The position numbers were made by a program, and so were the translations under genes. Below are positions 41,208-49,578 of a stretch of DNA of 64,000 bases, in pieces; position 1 is the first letter of the stretch; the number at the start of each line of letters is the position of its first letter. The notes beneath the pieces were generated by a model that was given only the letters and a program-made list of their open reading frames with translations, was not told the origin of the DNA and did no database searches. Origin of the DNA: Micromonospora ferruginea (GTDB lineage Bacteria > Actinomycetota > Actinomycetes > Mycobacteriales > Micromonosporaceae). The stretch spans positions 5,649,001 through 5,713,000 of the forward strand of contig NZ_CP059322.2 of the NCBI RefSeq assembly GCF_013694245.2, given 5' to 3'.

Positions 41208-43646
41208 TCAGCGGCGACCCGGCGGCCGGCCGTTGCCGGGATTCGGTGGCACCGCCGGGCCGCCCGGCCCGGTGGAGTCGCCCGGCTTCGGCGCGCCCTG
41301 CCCGGAGCTGACCTCGATCAGGACCACGCCGCCCTTGATGGTGCGCCCGTCCGGGCTGGTGCCGGCCGCGGTGCCCGCCGGGCACTCGGACGGCACCTTG
41401 TTGCTGGACACCACCGGCTCGAAGCCGGCGCCGCTGATCCGCGACTTGGCGGCGTCCACCGGCTGGCACTTCACGCCGGGGATCGAGCGCTGGTCACCCA
41501 TGACGATCTTGCCGTCCGGCGGGGTGAAGTTCTTCCGTTCCTTGCCCTTCATGGCGTCGCGCAGCGTCTCGAAGACCGCCGGGTTGATGCCCTGGGGCGT
41601 CTCGTTGTGGAGCATCTTCTGGGTGGTCTGCGCCCAGTCCGGGTCGGCCATGATGCCGGCCACCGCGTACTGCTTGGTCATCGCGACCAGCGCGGACGTC
41701 TTGTCGCCGTCGGTGGTGCCGGACTTGCCGGCCACCGGCGCCTTGACGATGCCGCGGACGTTGCCGGCGGTGGCGGTGCCGCACTTCGAGGTCGCGGAGC
41801 GGTCGCCGACCGGGCAGCGGGCCGCGTCCACGGCGGCCCGGGCCACCTCGGTGCTGACCCGCTGCTCGCAGTGCGGGTTGGCGATGTCGAGCTTGTCACC
41901 GTCCGGCCCGCGGATCTCCTGCACCGGGATCGGGTCGCAGTATTTCCCGTCGGCGGCCAGCGTGGCGTACGCGTTGGCCAGTTCCAGCGGGGTGGTCTGC
42001 GAGACGCCGAGGCTGAACGCGCCCCACTGGTGCGGGTTGGCGGCGAGCTGCGCGTCGCTCGACGAGCGGAAGCTGATGCCGAGCTTCTGCGCCGCCTTGA
42101 CCGCGTTCTCCGCGCCGACCCGCTGCTGGAGGTCGATGAAGAACGTGTTCACCGAGAAGCCGAAACCGCTCCACATGTTGTGCGGGCCGGCCATCGCGGC
42201 GCTGGCGTTCTTGGGGCAGTACTTGCTGGTGCCCGGGCAGGCGGCCGGGGAGTTGAACTCGACCGGGTAGTCGGACTTGAACACCGGCTGGGCGTTGATG
42301 CTGTAGCTGAGCGGGTAGCCCTTCTCCAGCGCGGCCACCAGCGTGAAGATCTTGAAGGTCGAGCCGGCCTGGTAGCCGGCGATGCCCGGGCCGCCGGTCA
42401 CCAACGGGTTGACCGTGTTCGGGTAGTTGCCCCGGATCTTCTTCTTGGCCTTCTTCGGATCGCTGGAGAGCTTGTTCTGCGGGTTCTTCGGGTCGTCGAT
42501 CTTGAACTTCCGGTTCACCGCCACGGCCCGGACCCGACCGGTCCCGGGCTCGATCACGGCCACCATCCGGGCCGCCTTGCTGCTCTCGCTCAGGTGGTTG
42601 CGGACGGCCTTGTCGGCGGCCTTCTGCGCCTGCACGTCCAGGCTGGTGACGATGGAGTAGCCGCCGCTCTTCAGCCGCCGCTCGCGGTCGTACGAGGTGC
42701 CGCCGAACGTCTCCTGCTGGAGCCACCAGCGGTAGAAGTAGTCGCAGAAGAAGCCCCAGGAGTTGGTGTTGGCCTGGGTGCAGCCGTTCGGCGTGCGCTT
42801 GTCCGCGACCTTGAGCTTGATCTTCTTGGCGGCGTCCGCCTCGGCCTGGGTGACCGCGCCGATCTGCACCATGTTCTGGATGACGTAGTCACGCCGGCCG
42901 ACCGCCTCCGGGTAACCGGCCTTGGTGGTCGGGTCGAACGAGGTCGGCGCCTTGACCAGGCCGGCGAGCATCGCCGACTCCTGGATGTCGAGCTTGCTCG
43001 GCAGCTTGTTGAAGTAGACCTTGCTGGCGGCGAAGATGCCGTACGCGCCGTTGCCGAACGCGGCGATGTTCAGGTAGCGCTCCAGGATCTCGTCCTTGGA
43101 GAGCTCCTTGTCGACCTGGAGGGCCAGGCTCATCTCGCGCAGCTTGCGGGTGCTGGTGTCCTCGGTCGCGGCGACCACGTCGGCCGGGTGGGTGGCCGAG
43201 TAGGAGATGGCCAGCCGGACGTACTGCATGGTGAGCGTGGACGCGCCCTGGCGCGACGAGCCGGCGGACTGGTTGTTGACGAACGCCCGGGCCACGCCGT
43301 TGAGGTCCACGCCGTTGTGCTTGTAGAAGTCGTGGTCCTCGGCCGCCACGATGGCCTTCTGCATGTACGGCGAGATGTCCTTGAGCTTGACGTCCTTGCG
43401 GTTCTCGTCGTACATCGTGGCCAGCGGCGTCTTGCCGTCAGAGGCGAGCAGGTAGGTGATCTGCGGGGCCCGGGCCACCGTCAGCTCCTTGGGCAGCGCG
43501 CCGAATGTCTCGGCGCCCGCCTTGGCGGCAAGGCCGGACATCGCCACCGCGGGGAAGGCCGCCGCGGCTACCACCACGCCGGCCAGCAGGCCACAGATCA
43601 GCAGCGATGCGGCGTTGGTAAACACGTTGTGGTCACGTTTCCGCAT
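41208..43646 (-). CDS. Bifunctional penicillin-binding protein (PonA2-like, class A)
   Basis: An 812-residue class A PBP that polymerises and cross-links peptidoglycan. One N-terminal membrane segment (residues 11-37) precedes the GT51 glycosyltransferase domain with catalytic Glu103 in AAEDHDFYKHNGVD and the RQGASTLTMQYVR motif. The transpeptidase domain has Ser429 and Lys432 (GSTFK), SVN (498-500) and the KSGTT motif (641-645). The last 60 residues include one PASTA-like domain (GVKCQPVDAAKSRISGAGFEPVV to VVLIEVSSG) and a Pro/Gly tail. ATG 43646 follows GAGGTG. Its position beside a WhiB gene is the conserved ponA2-whiB4 arrangement. Confidence 0.95.
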   Translation of the reverse strand: MRKRDHNVFTNAASLLICGLLAGVVVAAAAFPAVAMSGLAAKAGAETFGALPKELTVARAPQITYLLASDGKTPLATMYDENRKDVKLKDISPYMQKAIVAAEDHDFYKHNGVDLNGVARAFVNNQSAGSSRQGASTLTMQYVRLAISYSATHPADVVAATEDTSTRKLREMSLALQVDKELSKDEILERYLNIAAFGNGAYGIFAASKVYFNKLPSKLDIQESAMLAGLVKAPTSFDPTTKAGYPEAVGRRDYVIQNMVQIGAVTQAEADAAKKIKLKVADKRTPNGCTQANTNSWGFFCDYFYRWWLQQETFGGTSYDRERRLKSGGYSIVTSLDVQAQKAADKAVRNHLSESSKAARMVAVIEPGTGRVRAVAVNRKFKIDDPKNPQNKLSSDPKKAKKKIRGNYPNTVNPLVTGGPGIAGYQAGSTFKIFTLVAALEKGYPLSYSINAQPVFKSDYPVEFNSPAACPGTSKYCPKNASAAMAGPHNMWSGFGFSVNTFFIDLQQRVGAENAVKAAQKLGISFRSSSDAQLAANPHQWGAFSLGVSQTTPLELANAYATLAADGKYCDPIPVQEIRGPDGDKLDIANPHCEQRVSTEVARAAVDAARCPVGDRSATSKCGTATAGNVRGIVKAPVAGKSGTTDGDKTSALVAMTKQYAVAGIMADPDWAQTTQKMLHNETPQGINPAVFETLRDAMKGKERKNFTPPDGKIVMGDQRSIPGVKCQPVDAAKSRISGAGFEPVVSSNKVPSECPAGTAAGTSPDGRTIKGGVVLIEVSSGQGAPKPGDSTGPGGPAVPPNPGNGRPPGRR

Positions 43647-43882
43647 CCAGGTCACCTCGACAGGGTACGCGAGCAGGGAACGGCAGGCGCACGGGGAACT
43701 TTCCCCATTTCCATCACGCGCCGGCCTCGTTGTGCTAAACGCACGAGCCCGGGTGACGGGTTGCGCGAGATCCACAAAAGTTCCGTCAAACAGCCGCGTT
43801 TTGCCGTACCGGGGTCGGGTAGACGGCGGCGAAGGCCCGGGTAAGCCGGGAATGTCCGGAACGATGGATTTCGCCGACAACG

Positions 43883-43912
43883 TTGCGTAATCGGGTGACT
43901 ACACAGCATGAT
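43883..43912 (+). promoter_or_regulatory. Candidate wblA promoter in the 391-bp divergent region
   Basis: TTGCGT (43883-43888), 18 bases, then CATGAT (43907-43912) could serve as a sigma-70-type promoter 125 bp upstream of the WhiB gene. The whole gap 43647-44037 holds no gene that I can support. Its length suggests complex control of the two divergent genes. Confidence 0.35.
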
Positions 43913-44037
43913 GGTGACGGCGATCGCAGTCACACGTCGTCCATGCCGCCCTGGGGAGGCCGGCCGGGACGACCGGGGGGAAGTTCGGGGGCTGCTCGCG
44001 CGAAGTCGGTAGGTACTGCAAGGGGGGACGTGTACAG

Positions 44038-44358
44038 ATGGGCATGATCACTGACTGGCCGTCGCTGGCGGCGTGTCAGAACGGGGACCCGGACGCGTTG
44101 TTCGTACAGGGCGCCGAACAGAACGTGGCGAAGAGGATCTGCCGGAGCTGCCCAGTTCGGTACGAGTGCCTGGCCGACGCGCTCGACAACCGGATCGAGT
44201 TCGGGGTGTGGGGAGGCATGACCGAACGCGAACGACGCGCGCTGCTGCGCCGCCACCCGCAGGTGACGAGCTGGCGCAAGATGTTCGAGGCGGCCATGAA
44301 GAAGAACGCCAAGGACAAGGCCGGCAAGGACAAGGTCCTGGTCACCACCGCGACCTGA
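44038..44358 (+). CDS. wblA: WhiB-family regulator (WblA/WhiB4 type)
   Basis: A 106-residue iron-sulfur regulator. The four cluster-binding cysteines are Cys13, Cys35, Cys38 and Cys44 (CRSCPVRYEC), followed by the G(V/I)WGG turn (GVWGG, 56-60) and the basic TERERRALLRR segment. The C-terminal tail is lysine-rich (KKNAKDKAGKDK), suited for DNA contact. The assignment to the WblA/WhiB4 subgroup rests on its neighbours, a PonA2-like PBP and ArsA-like ATPases, which flank wblA in Streptomyces and whiB4 in mycobacteria. WblA controls development and antibiotic production; WhiB4 senses redox stress. It may start at Met3. Confidence 0.9.
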   Translation: MGMITDWPSLAACQNGDPDALFVQGAEQNVAKRICRSCPVRYECLADALDNRIEFGVWGGMTERERRALLRRHPQVTSWRKMFEAAMKKNAKDKAGKDKVLVTTAT

Positions 44359-44380
44359 CCGGCACGGCCGGCCGGCGCGT

Positions 44381-45532
44381 TCACCGCCTGCTGATCGCCT
44401 CGCCGATCGTCCGCAGCCCGTCGACGTCGTGCACGTCGGCGGGCTGCGCCGTCACCGACACCGCCGGCACCGCCGGGAACGCCTCGGTGAACCGGGCGGC
44501 CACCCGCTGCTCCCGGTCCGCCTGCTGGGCCAGGGTGGCGTGCGCGCGCAGCACCTCGACGGTGCCCTCGTGCCCGCCGGAGGCCGCCAGCCGCTCCGCG
44601 GCGGCCAGGCTCTCCGCCGCACCCAACTGGGCCGCCGCCGGCTCGTGCACCCGGTTGAGCACCAGCCCGGCCAGCGGCATCCGCTCGTCACGCAACCGGC
44701 CGGCGAAATAGGCGGCCTCCCGGACCGCGTCCGGCTCCGGCGCCGCGACCAGCAGGAACGCCGTCTCGTTGGCCTGCAGGATCCGGTACGTCTGCTCGGC
44801 CCGCTGCCGGAAGCCGCCGAACATCGAGTCGAGCGCGGCGACGAAGCCGGACAGGTCGGTGAGCAGTTGCGCGCCGAGCACCTTCTGCACGACCTTGGAG
44901 AACATCCCGAAGCTCGCGGTGACCAGGCTGAACATGCTCCGCCCACCGCTGCGGGCCGGCGCCAGCAGCAGGCGCAGCATCCGGCCGTCGAGGAACCGCG
45001 ACAGCCGGGCCGGCGCGTCGAGGAAGTCGAGCGCGGAACGCGACGGCGGGGTGTCCACCACGATCAGGTCCCAGTCGCCCCGGGCGTGCAACTGGCCCAG
45101 CTTCTCCATCGCCATGTATTCCTGCGTGCCGGCGAAGGTGGAACTCATGGCCTGGTAGAAGGGGTTGGCGAAGATCTCCGCCGCCTTCGCCGGGTCGGTG
45201 TGCTGGAGCACCACGTCGTCGAACGTGCGCTTCATGTCCAGCATCATGGCGTGCAGCTCGCCGCCGCTGGCCTCGACGTCGATGCCCTTGACCTGGCGGG
45301 GCGTGTTGTCCAGCTCGGTCAGGCCGAGCGACTGGGCCAACCGACGGGCCGGGTCGATGGTGAGCACCACCGTCCGCCGGCCGTGCCGCTCGGCCGACCG
45401 CAGCGCCAGCGCCGCGGCGGTGGTCGTCTTGCCCACCCCGCCCGCGCCGCAGCAGACCACGATCCGCACGCCCGGGTCGGCGAGGATCTGGTCGACGTCC
45501 AGCGGAGGCGCCGCGTCTTCGGAAGGCACCAT
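44381..45532 (-). CDS. ArsA-like anion-transporting/GET3-type ATPase
   Basis: A 383-residue P-loop ATPase of the ArsA/GET3 family. Walker A is the deviant GAGGVGKTTT, switch I holds TIDPARRLAQSLG, and switch II is VDTPPSRSALDFLD. The C-terminal region includes LVLNRVHEP. No cysteine triad for arsenite binding is evident, so arsenic transport is unlikely. It lies 54 bp downstream of a shorter paralogue, and the pair probably forms a heterodimer. In mycobacteria the equivalents (Rv3679-Rv3680) act together; their role is in stress resistance (from memory). Confidence 0.9.
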   Translation of the reverse strand: MVPSEDAAPPLDVDQILADPGVRIVVCCGAGGVGKTTTAAALALRSAERHGRRTVVLTIDPARRLAQSLGLTELDNTPRQVKGIDVEASGGELHAMMLDMKRTFDDVVLQHTDPAKAAEIFANPFYQAMSSTFAGTQEYMAMEKLGQLHARGDWDLIVVDTPPSRSALDFLDAPARLSRFLDGRMLRLLLAPARSGGRSMFSLVTASFGMFSKVVQKVLGAQLLTDLSGFVAALDSMFGGFRQRAEQTYRILQANETAFLLVAAPEPDAVREAAYFAGRLRDERMPLAGLVLNRVHEPAAAQLGAAESLAAAERLAASGGHEGTVEVLRAHATLAQQADREQRVAARFTEAFPAVPAVSVTAQPADVHDVDGLRTIGEAISRR

Positions 45533-45586
45533 TCGAGCGTATCGGTCCCGAGGGGCTCTCTGCTCCGTGCCGGCCGCAGGTGTGAG

Positions 45587-46561
45587 TCAATCCGCCCGGA
45601 CGAGCGCCTCGGCGAGCGTCGCCAGGCCCGCCCGGTCGACCCCGTCGGGCAGCAGCGGCAGCTCGGTCAGGGGCAGCCCCAACTCCACCAGGTCACCGCG
45701 GAGCGAGTCCTCAAGCTCACGGCGTACCCGCTGGTCACGGGCTTCCTCGGCGAGGCCCGCCACGGTCCGGGCGTCGGTGGGCAGGCCGGCGGCGGCCAAC
45801 CCCCGCTTCAGCTCGGCCGCGGTCACCGCGCGGCCGGCCGGCACCGGCGGCCGGACGCCGTTCACGATCACCCGGCCGACCGGGAAACCGAGCTGGGTCA
45901 GGTCGGCCACCGCGTCGAGCGTCTCCTGGACCGGCATCTCCTCCAGCAGCGTCACCACGTGCACCGAGGTCATCGGCGAGCGGAGCAGCGCGGAGACGCC
46001 CTCGCTCTGGGTCTTGATCGGGCCGACCTTGGCCAGCCGGGCGGTCTCCGCGGTGACGTTGAGGAAGCGGCCGATCCGCCCGGTCGGCGGTGCGTCCAGC
46101 ACCACCGCGTCGTACACCCGGCGTGACCCGCTGGTGCGGGTGGTGGCCTCCTTGACCTTGCCGGTGAGCAGCACGTCGCGCAGGCCCGGGGCGATGGTGG
46201 TGGCGAAGTCGATCGCGCCGAGCTTGCGCAGCGCCCGGCCGGCCGCGCCGAGCTTGTAGAACATGTCCAGGTATTCGAGGAGCGCCTCCTCGGCGTCGAC
46301 CGCCAGCGCCCGCACCTCACCGCCGCCGGGGGCGTCGGTGAGGTGCCGCTCCTCGTAGGGCAGCGGGTCGGTGTCGAACAACTGGGCGATGCCCTGCCGG
46401 CCCTCCACCTCGACCAGCAGGGTGCGCCGCCCCCCGGCGGCCAGCCCGAGGGCCAGCGCGGCGGCCACGCTGGTCTTGCCCGTGCCACCCTTGCCGGTCA
46501 CCACGTGCAGGCGGCCCCGCCATCTGCCGGCGGACTCGGCCGGCTGCTCACTCGCTGCCAC
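45587..46561 (-). CDS. ArsA-like ATPase, paralogous partner
   Basis: A 324-residue ATPase of the same family. It has Walker A VTGKGGTGKTSVAAALALGLA with the signature lysine, and switch II DAVVLDAPPTGRIGRFLN. It is shorter than its neighbour and lacks part of the helical insert. GTG 46561 begins MAASEQPAESAGRW. The gene order in the minus direction is this gene, then the longer paralogue; both are convergent with the WhiB gene. The partner complex is inferred from conserved pairing. Confidence 0.9.
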   Translation of the reverse strand: MAASEQPAESAGRWRGRLHVVTGKGGTGKTSVAAALALGLAAGGRRTLLVEVEGRQGIAQLFDTDPLPYEERHLTDAPGGGEVRALAVDAEEALLEYLDMFYKLGAAGRALRKLGAIDFATTIAPGLRDVLLTGKVKEATTRTSGSRRVYDAVVLDAPPTGRIGRFLNVTAETARLAKVGPIKTQSEGVSALLRSPMTSVHVVTLLEEMPVQETLDAVADLTQLGFPVGRVIVNGVRPPVPAGRAVTAAELKRGLAAAGLPTDARTVAGLAEEARDQRVRRELEDSLRGDLVELGLPLTELPLLPDGVDRAGLATLAEALVRAD

Positions 46562-46587
46562 CCGTCGAGCCTATCCAGCCGCGGGGA

Positions 46588-47193
46588 TCATCCCACCTCG
46601 CAGACCCACCAACCCGTCTTCCGCACCACGGTGAAGCGCAGCTCCTGGTCGGCGACCTTCTCGTCGGCGGTGGTCATGGTGACCCGGGTGGAGACGGTGG
46701 CCCGGTCCCCGGTCTGGTTGTCGACCGTCGGGTTGGTCCAGCGGAACCGCGGGTTCTGGTATTGGGCGGCGTACTTCTGCACCTCGGCGACCTTGGCGGC
46801 GATCTTCTCGTCGTCGCGCGCCGCGGAGCAGACGAACGTGGCCGCCTTCTCGGCGTCCCGGTCCTGGTAGACCGCCTTGACGAAGCCGTCCACCGCCACC
46901 TGCGGCTCCTTCGCGCCCCGGCCTTCCTCGCCGTTGCGCAGGGCGAGGAAGGCGACCGTGCCGCCGCCGCCGCAGAGCAGCACCGCCGCGACCAGCACGA
47001 TCGAGGCGATCAGCAGGGTCGGGCGCTTACGCTGCGGCGCTCCGGACGGATAGGGCGGGTGGCCGGGTGCCGGGCCTGGCGGCGTGCCGAGCGGCGGCTG
47101 GCCGGGCCCGGTCGGCGTGGCCCCGGTGGAGGTCGGTTGCGGGATGGGTTCGCCGGGCGTGCCGGTGGCGCCACCGGCGGGTGGTTGGGTCAT
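46588..47193 (-). CDS. Membrane protein with proline-rich N-terminus
   Basis: A 201-residue protein in three parts: a cytoplasmic Pro/Gly/Thr-rich region of about 55 residues, one membrane segment (PTLLIASIVLVAAVLLCGGGGTVAFLAL), and an extracytoplasmic domain of about 110 residues (VAVDGFVKAVYQDRDAEKAATFVCSAARDDEKIAAKV to VVRKTGWWVCEVG) with two cysteines that may form a disulfide. The domain looks like the DUF4878/NTF2-like folds common in actinobacterial exported proteins. Function is unknown. It lies 26 bp upstream of the ArsA pair on the same strand. Confidence 0.75.
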   Translation of the reverse strand: MTQPPAGGATGTPGEPIPQPTSTGATPTGPGQPPLGTPPGPAPGHPPYPSGAPQRKRPTLLIASIVLVAAVLLCGGGGTVAFLALRNGEEGRGAKEPQVAVDGFVKAVYQDRDAEKAATFVCSAARDDEKIAAKVAEVQKYAAQYQNPRFRWTNPTVDNQTGDRATVSTRVTMTTADEKVADQELRFTVVRKTGWWVCEVG

Positions 47194-47527
47194 CGATCTC
47201 CCCCGGGTTGCGGCGCGCCCGTCGCCGCCCCAGGCGACGGGCACGGGGTCGAGGTGGTGGGCGAGCGACCGCGCGCACCCAGTCCGGAAGGGTAGCGGTC
47301 GGCGGGCCGCTTGCCAGCCCCGTGTCCGCGGCGTGCCGGACGCGAGAAAGCCGTCGCGTTCCCGACCAGCCTTGTGTCGCATATGTGACTTAACGTGATC
47401 AGTCATGCGCGTCCCGTTGTCGGGACGGTTGCCGCGTCCTACGTTCGTCGCGACGCGGTGGCCGGATCGGGGGACTCCGAGCCACCCGGTGGTGTTCCTG
47501 AGCAGGTATGACGCCCGGAGGCAGCGG
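47194..47527. other. 334-bp divergent intergenic region
   Basis: No gene is supported here. It contains promoters for the flanking divergent genes. One notable dyad is TGACT-N10-AGTCA (47386-47405) in a locally AT-rich stretch (CATATGTGACTTAACGTGATC), which could be a regulator site. Confidence 0.4.
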
Positions 47528-47974
47528 ATGCGCGACGCGGAGAACATTCCCCGAGCCCAGTTTCCCCCCGGCGACCGGGCGGCGCGGCCCGGCGACGCCG
47601 ACGGACCGGGCGCGGGCACGTCGTTCAACGAACGTTCCTACCGTCCCCCGGTCGAGGTGGTCCGGACGCTGGTCCGGCCGATCGGCCGGGGCCGGGACGA
47701 GGAGGAGCCCGGCTACGTCATCCACCTGCCGGTACGGGTGCCCGACCTGGCGGCGGCCACCGCGCTCGCCAGCATCGTGGCCACCTCGCTGGGCTTCCTG
47801 GTCGAGCTGGACGCCGGCGAGACGACCGTCTCCACGGCGGACGACCAGAACAACCGGCACCGGGTCTTCTGCGACCTGCTGCTGGCCGACCGCAGCCGCT
47901 GCCCGCAGCGCTACGAGCACCTGGGCCCCTGCGGCGAGCCGCCCGCCCCGGAGCAGCGTCCCGCGACCGGCTGA
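47528..47974 (+). CDS. Hypothetical protein, 148 aa
   Basis: A 148-residue soluble protein. After a Pro/Gly-rich N-terminus comes a compact domain: YVIHLPVRVPDLAAATALASIVATSLGFLVELDAGETTVSTADDQNNRHRVFCDLLLADRSRCPQRYEHLGPCG. The three cysteines and two histidines at its C-terminal end could bind zinc. GGAGG six bases before ATG 47528 fixes this start over one at 47405. I do not recognise the family. It is encoded just before the small DUF4177 gene, 62 bp apart. Confidence 0.65.
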   Translation: MRDAENIPRAQFPPGDRAARPGDADGPGAGTSFNERSYRPPVEVVRTLVRPIGRGRDEEEPGYVIHLPVRVPDLAAATALASIVATSLGFLVELDAGETTVSTADDQNNRHRVFCDLLLADRSRCPQRYEHLGPCGEPPAPEQRPATG

Positions 47975-48036
47975 GGTGGCCGGACCGTAGGCTGTGCCTG
48001 ACCGGAGTCCATGCCAGGCAAGGGAGCCTTCGTCCG

Positions 48037-48192
48037 ATGCAGAAGTGGGAATACGTCACGGTTCCGCTGTTGGTCCACGCGACCAAGCAGATCCTCGACA
48101 ACTGGGGCGAGGACGGCTGGGAGCTGGTCTCCGTGGTGCCCGGCCCGAACCCGGAGCAGCTCGTCGCGTACCTGAAGCGCCCGAAGGGCTAG
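48037..48192 (+). CDS. Small DUF4177-type protein, 51 aa
   Basis: A short gene encoding MQKWEYVTVPLLVHATKQ, then ILDNWGEDGWELVSVVPGPN and EQLVAYLKRPKG. The pattern WEYVTVPL...LDNWGEDGWELV is typical of DUF4177, a small beta-alpha-beta protein of unknown role. It stops five bases before ridA and is likely cotranscribed. The same small gene precedes ridA in other actinobacteria (from memory). Confidence 0.85.
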   Translation: MQKWEYVTVPLLVHATKQILDNWGEDGWELVSVVPGPNPEQLVAYLKRPKG

Positions 48193-48197
48193 AGCAG

Positions 48198-48659
48198 ATG
48201 AGCAACGGACCCCACGCGAAGCTCGCCGAACTCGGTCTCGAACTGCCCGAGGTGGTGCCGCCGGTGGCCAGCTACGTGCCGGCCGTCCAGTCCGGGCAGC
48301 ACGTCTACGTCTCGGGTCAGCTCCCGATGGCCGAGGGCAAGCTGCTCGCCACCGGCAAGGTCGGCAACGGCGTCTCCGCCGAGCAGGCCAAGGACCTGGC
48401 GGAGCGGTGCGCGCTGAACGCGCTCGCCGCCATCGACACGCTGGTCGGGCTGGAGAACGTGGTCAAGATCGTGAAGCTGACCGGCTTCGTGGCCAGCGCG
48501 ACCGGCTTCACCGGCCAGCCCGCCGTGATCAACGGCGCCTCCGACCTGCTCGGCGCCGTCTTCGGCGAGGCCGGCCGGCACGCCCGCAGCGCCGTCGGCG
48601 TGGCCGAACTCCCCCTCGACGCCCCCGTCGAGGTCGAGCTGATCGTCGAGGTCGCGTAA
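48198..48659 (+). CDS. ridA: RidA-family protein
   Basis: A 153-residue member of the RidA/YjgF/UK114 family, which hydrolyses reactive enamine/imine intermediates made by PLP enzymes. It shows PPVASYVPAVQSGQHVYVSGQLP, the central KIVKLTGFVASATGFTGQPAVINGASDLLGAVFGE, and the C-terminal motif RSAVGVAELPLDAPVEVELIVEVA with the conserved arginine. It belongs to the longer bacterial subgroup. Its place after the ArsA/WhiB block and before an MBL hydrolase is conserved in mycobacteria (Rv3678c-Rv3677c, from memory). Confidence 0.92.
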   Translation: MSNGPHAKLAELGLELPEVVPPVASYVPAVQSGQHVYVSGQLPMAEGKLLATGKVGNGVSAEQAKDLAERCALNALAAIDTLVGLENVVKIVKLTGFVASATGFTGQPAVINGASDLLGAVFGEAGRHARSAVGVAELPLDAPVEVELIVEVA

Positions 48660-48667
48660 CACCCCGT

Positions 48668-48747
48668 CCCCGCGATCTTGCAGATTGTGCCCCGGCACAA
48701 GCCCCGAACGAGGACAAACCCCGGGCCGGAACTGCAAGATCGCGGGG
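48668..48747. repeat. Dispersed inverted repeat family A, copy 2
   Basis: A perfect 15-bp inverted repeat, CCCCGCGATCTTGCA (48668-48682) and TGCAAGATCGCGGGG (48733-48747), encloses 50 bases. Internal words TTGTGCCC and GGGCCGGAAC are shared with copy 1 at 31039-31107. It lies between ridA and the MBL gene. Confidence 0.85.
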
Positions 48748-48777
48748 GATGGCGGGCGGGGTCGTACGATCGCTGCC

Positions 48778-49578
48778 ATGGGTGGGCGTGTGACCGGGGC
48801 GGCAGGGGCGCTCGCGGAGGAACTGCCGGGGTGGGTGTCGCTTCTGCGGGCGCCTAACCCGGGGCCGATGACGCTCGACGGGACCAACACCTGGGTGCTG
48901 CGCGCTGGGGCGGGCGCGCCGGCGGTGGTGGTCGACCCGGGCCCGGCCGACGAGGGGCACCTGGCCGCGATCGCCGCGCACGGGCCGATCGGGCTGGTGC
49001 TGATCACGCACGGGCACCCCGATCACACCGAGGGCGCGCCCCGGCTCAGCGAACTGCTCGGCGGCGTGCACGTGCTCGCCGCCGACCCGGCGCACACCAT
49101 CGGCGGCGAGCCGCTGACCGAGCCGGCCGAGGACTTCGGCGGCTTCGGGATGACGCTCCGGCTGCTGAAGACCCCCGGGCACACCGCCGACTCGGTCTGC
49201 TTCCTGGTCGAGCATGAGGGCGAGCGGGTCGTGCTGACCGGCGACACCATCCTCGGCCGGGGCACCACCGTGGTCGCCCACCCGGACGGGCACCTCGGGG
49301 ACTACCTGTCGAGCCTGGAGCTGCTCTCGACGTACCGGGGGATCCGGGCGCTGCCCGGCCACGGCCCGGCGCTGGCCGACTGCGGCGCGGCGGCCGAGTT
49401 CTACCTGGCCCACCGGCGGGCCCGGCTCGACCAGGTGCGCGCCGCCGTGGCCGCCGGCGCCACCACCGCGCCCGAGGTCGTCGCCGTGGTCTACGCCGAC
49501 GTCGACCGGTCGCTGTGGTGGGCCGCCGAGTGGTCGGTCCGGGCCCAGCTCGAACACCTCGGAGTGGAGCAGCCGTGA
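48778..49578 (+). CDS. Metallo-beta-lactamase-fold hydrolase
   Basis: A 266-residue MBL-fold protein. The metal motif is ITHGHPDHTEG; further ligands lie in KTPGHTADSV, LTGDTILGRGTTVV and LPGHGPA. A C-terminal winged-helix-like region (FYLAHRRARLDQVRAAVAAGATTAPEVVAVVYADV) matches the LACTB2-like subgroup, which includes endoribonucleases and thioesterases. The protein begins with LLRAPNPGPMTLDGTNTWVL, as in that subgroup. Its stop overlaps the cyclase start as GTGA. The substrate is not known. Confidence 0.9.
   Translation: MGGRVTGAAGALAEELPGWVSLLRAPNPGPMTLDGTNTWVLRAGAGAPAVVVDPGPADEGHLAAIAAHGPIGLVLITHGHPDHTEGAPRLSELLGGVHVLAADPAHTIGGEPLTEPAEDFGGFGMTLRLLKTPGHTADSVCFLVEHEGERVVLTGDTILGRGTTVVAHPDGHLGDYLSSLELLSTYRGIRALPGHGPALADCGAAAEFYLAHRRARLDQVRAAVAAGATTAPEVVAVVYADVDRSLWWAAEWSVRAQLEHLGVEQP

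Noticed and set aside
44381..46561. Arsenite resistance operon
   Set aside because: The ArsA-like ATPases lack an obvious metalloid-binding cysteine set, and no arsB, arsC or arsenic-type ArsR gene is adjacent.
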